This document shows positions 6,011 through 6,076 of a stretch of DNA of 6,076 nt, one piece after another; position 1 is the first letter of the stretch, and every line of letters begins with the position of its first letter. A model generated the notes under the pieces. The model was not told where the DNA came from and did not search any database. It saw only the letters and a program-made list of their open reading frames with translations. Source of the DNA: Candidatus Didemnitutus sp. (lineage in GTDB: Bacteria > Verrucomicrobiota > Verrucomicrobiia > Opitutales > Opitutaceae); contig JAUXOH010000123.1 of the NCBI GenBank assembly GCA_030682505.1, positions 1 through 6,076 of the forward strand. Direction: 5' to 3'. The position numbers and the translations under genes were made by a program.

Positions 6011-6076
6011 ATGGAATTTGACCTGTCACGCCCTTCGCCACACCCGATCCCGTCGATCGACTTCCGCGCCCTGCTC
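6011..6076 (+). CDS. Possible start of an unidentified gene, cut by right edge
   Basis: An ATG at 6011 opens a frame that stays open for 22 codons to the window end, beginning MEFDLSRPSP. It follows the clpP terminator by about 90 bp, a natural place for a new transcription unit, and like its neighbours lacks a Shine-Dalgarno site. The visible peptide is too short to assign to a family, and 22 open codons in GC-rich DNA could arise by chance. The 5923-6010 gap before it shows no RNA gene or clear promoter. Confidence 0.35.
   Translation, partial: MEFDLSRPSPHPIPSIDFRALL

Overview
The window is GC-rich (about two thirds G+C by eye) and densely coding. Its layout and protein sequences suggest a chromosomal segment of a Gram-negative-type bacterium, possibly a verrucomicrobial (Opitutaceae-like) lineage. 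That assignment is an inference from the ClpP variant, the base composition and the near absence of Shine-Dalgarno sites; it is not proven by the sequence.

Layout, left to right. (1) 1-1551, minus strand: a malate synthase A gene (aceB) that runs off the left edge, missing only about the last 15-20 codons. (2) 1591-2139 and 2149-3351, plus strand: a two-gene operon of guanine deaminase (guaD) and the membrane-bound, cytochrome-c-fused urate hydroxylase (puuD), diverging from aceB. (3) 3370-5127 (or 5151), minus strand: an adenine deaminase (ade), convergent with puuD with only 18 bp between the stop codons. (4) 5217-5870, plus strand: an unusual ClpP-type peptidase, closed by a clear intrinsic terminator at 5897-5922. 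(5) 6011-6076, plus strand: the possible first 22 codons of an unidentified gene.

The first four genes make metabolic sense together. Ade turns adenine into hypoxanthine and GuaD turns guanine into xanthine; both feed xanthine oxidation to urate. PuuD oxidises urate to 5-hydroxyisourate, passing electrons to its own c-type haem. The ureide branch of purine breakdown ends in glyoxylate, which malate synthase condenses with acetyl-CoA to make malate. The region therefore looks like a purine-base catabolic locus with its own glyoxylate exit. Xanthine dehydrogenase and the allantoin-pathway genes are not in the window. ClpP appears to be an unrelated neighbour.

The most unusual structure lies inside ade. 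The linker between the metal-binding amidohydrolase domain and the C-terminal domain carries an in-frame expansion: a perfect 9-bp palindrome with a 4-nt loop, followed in the reading direction by three tandem 30-bp (10-residue) repeats. It looks like a palindromic repeat element, plus local duplication, tolerated in a coding sequence.
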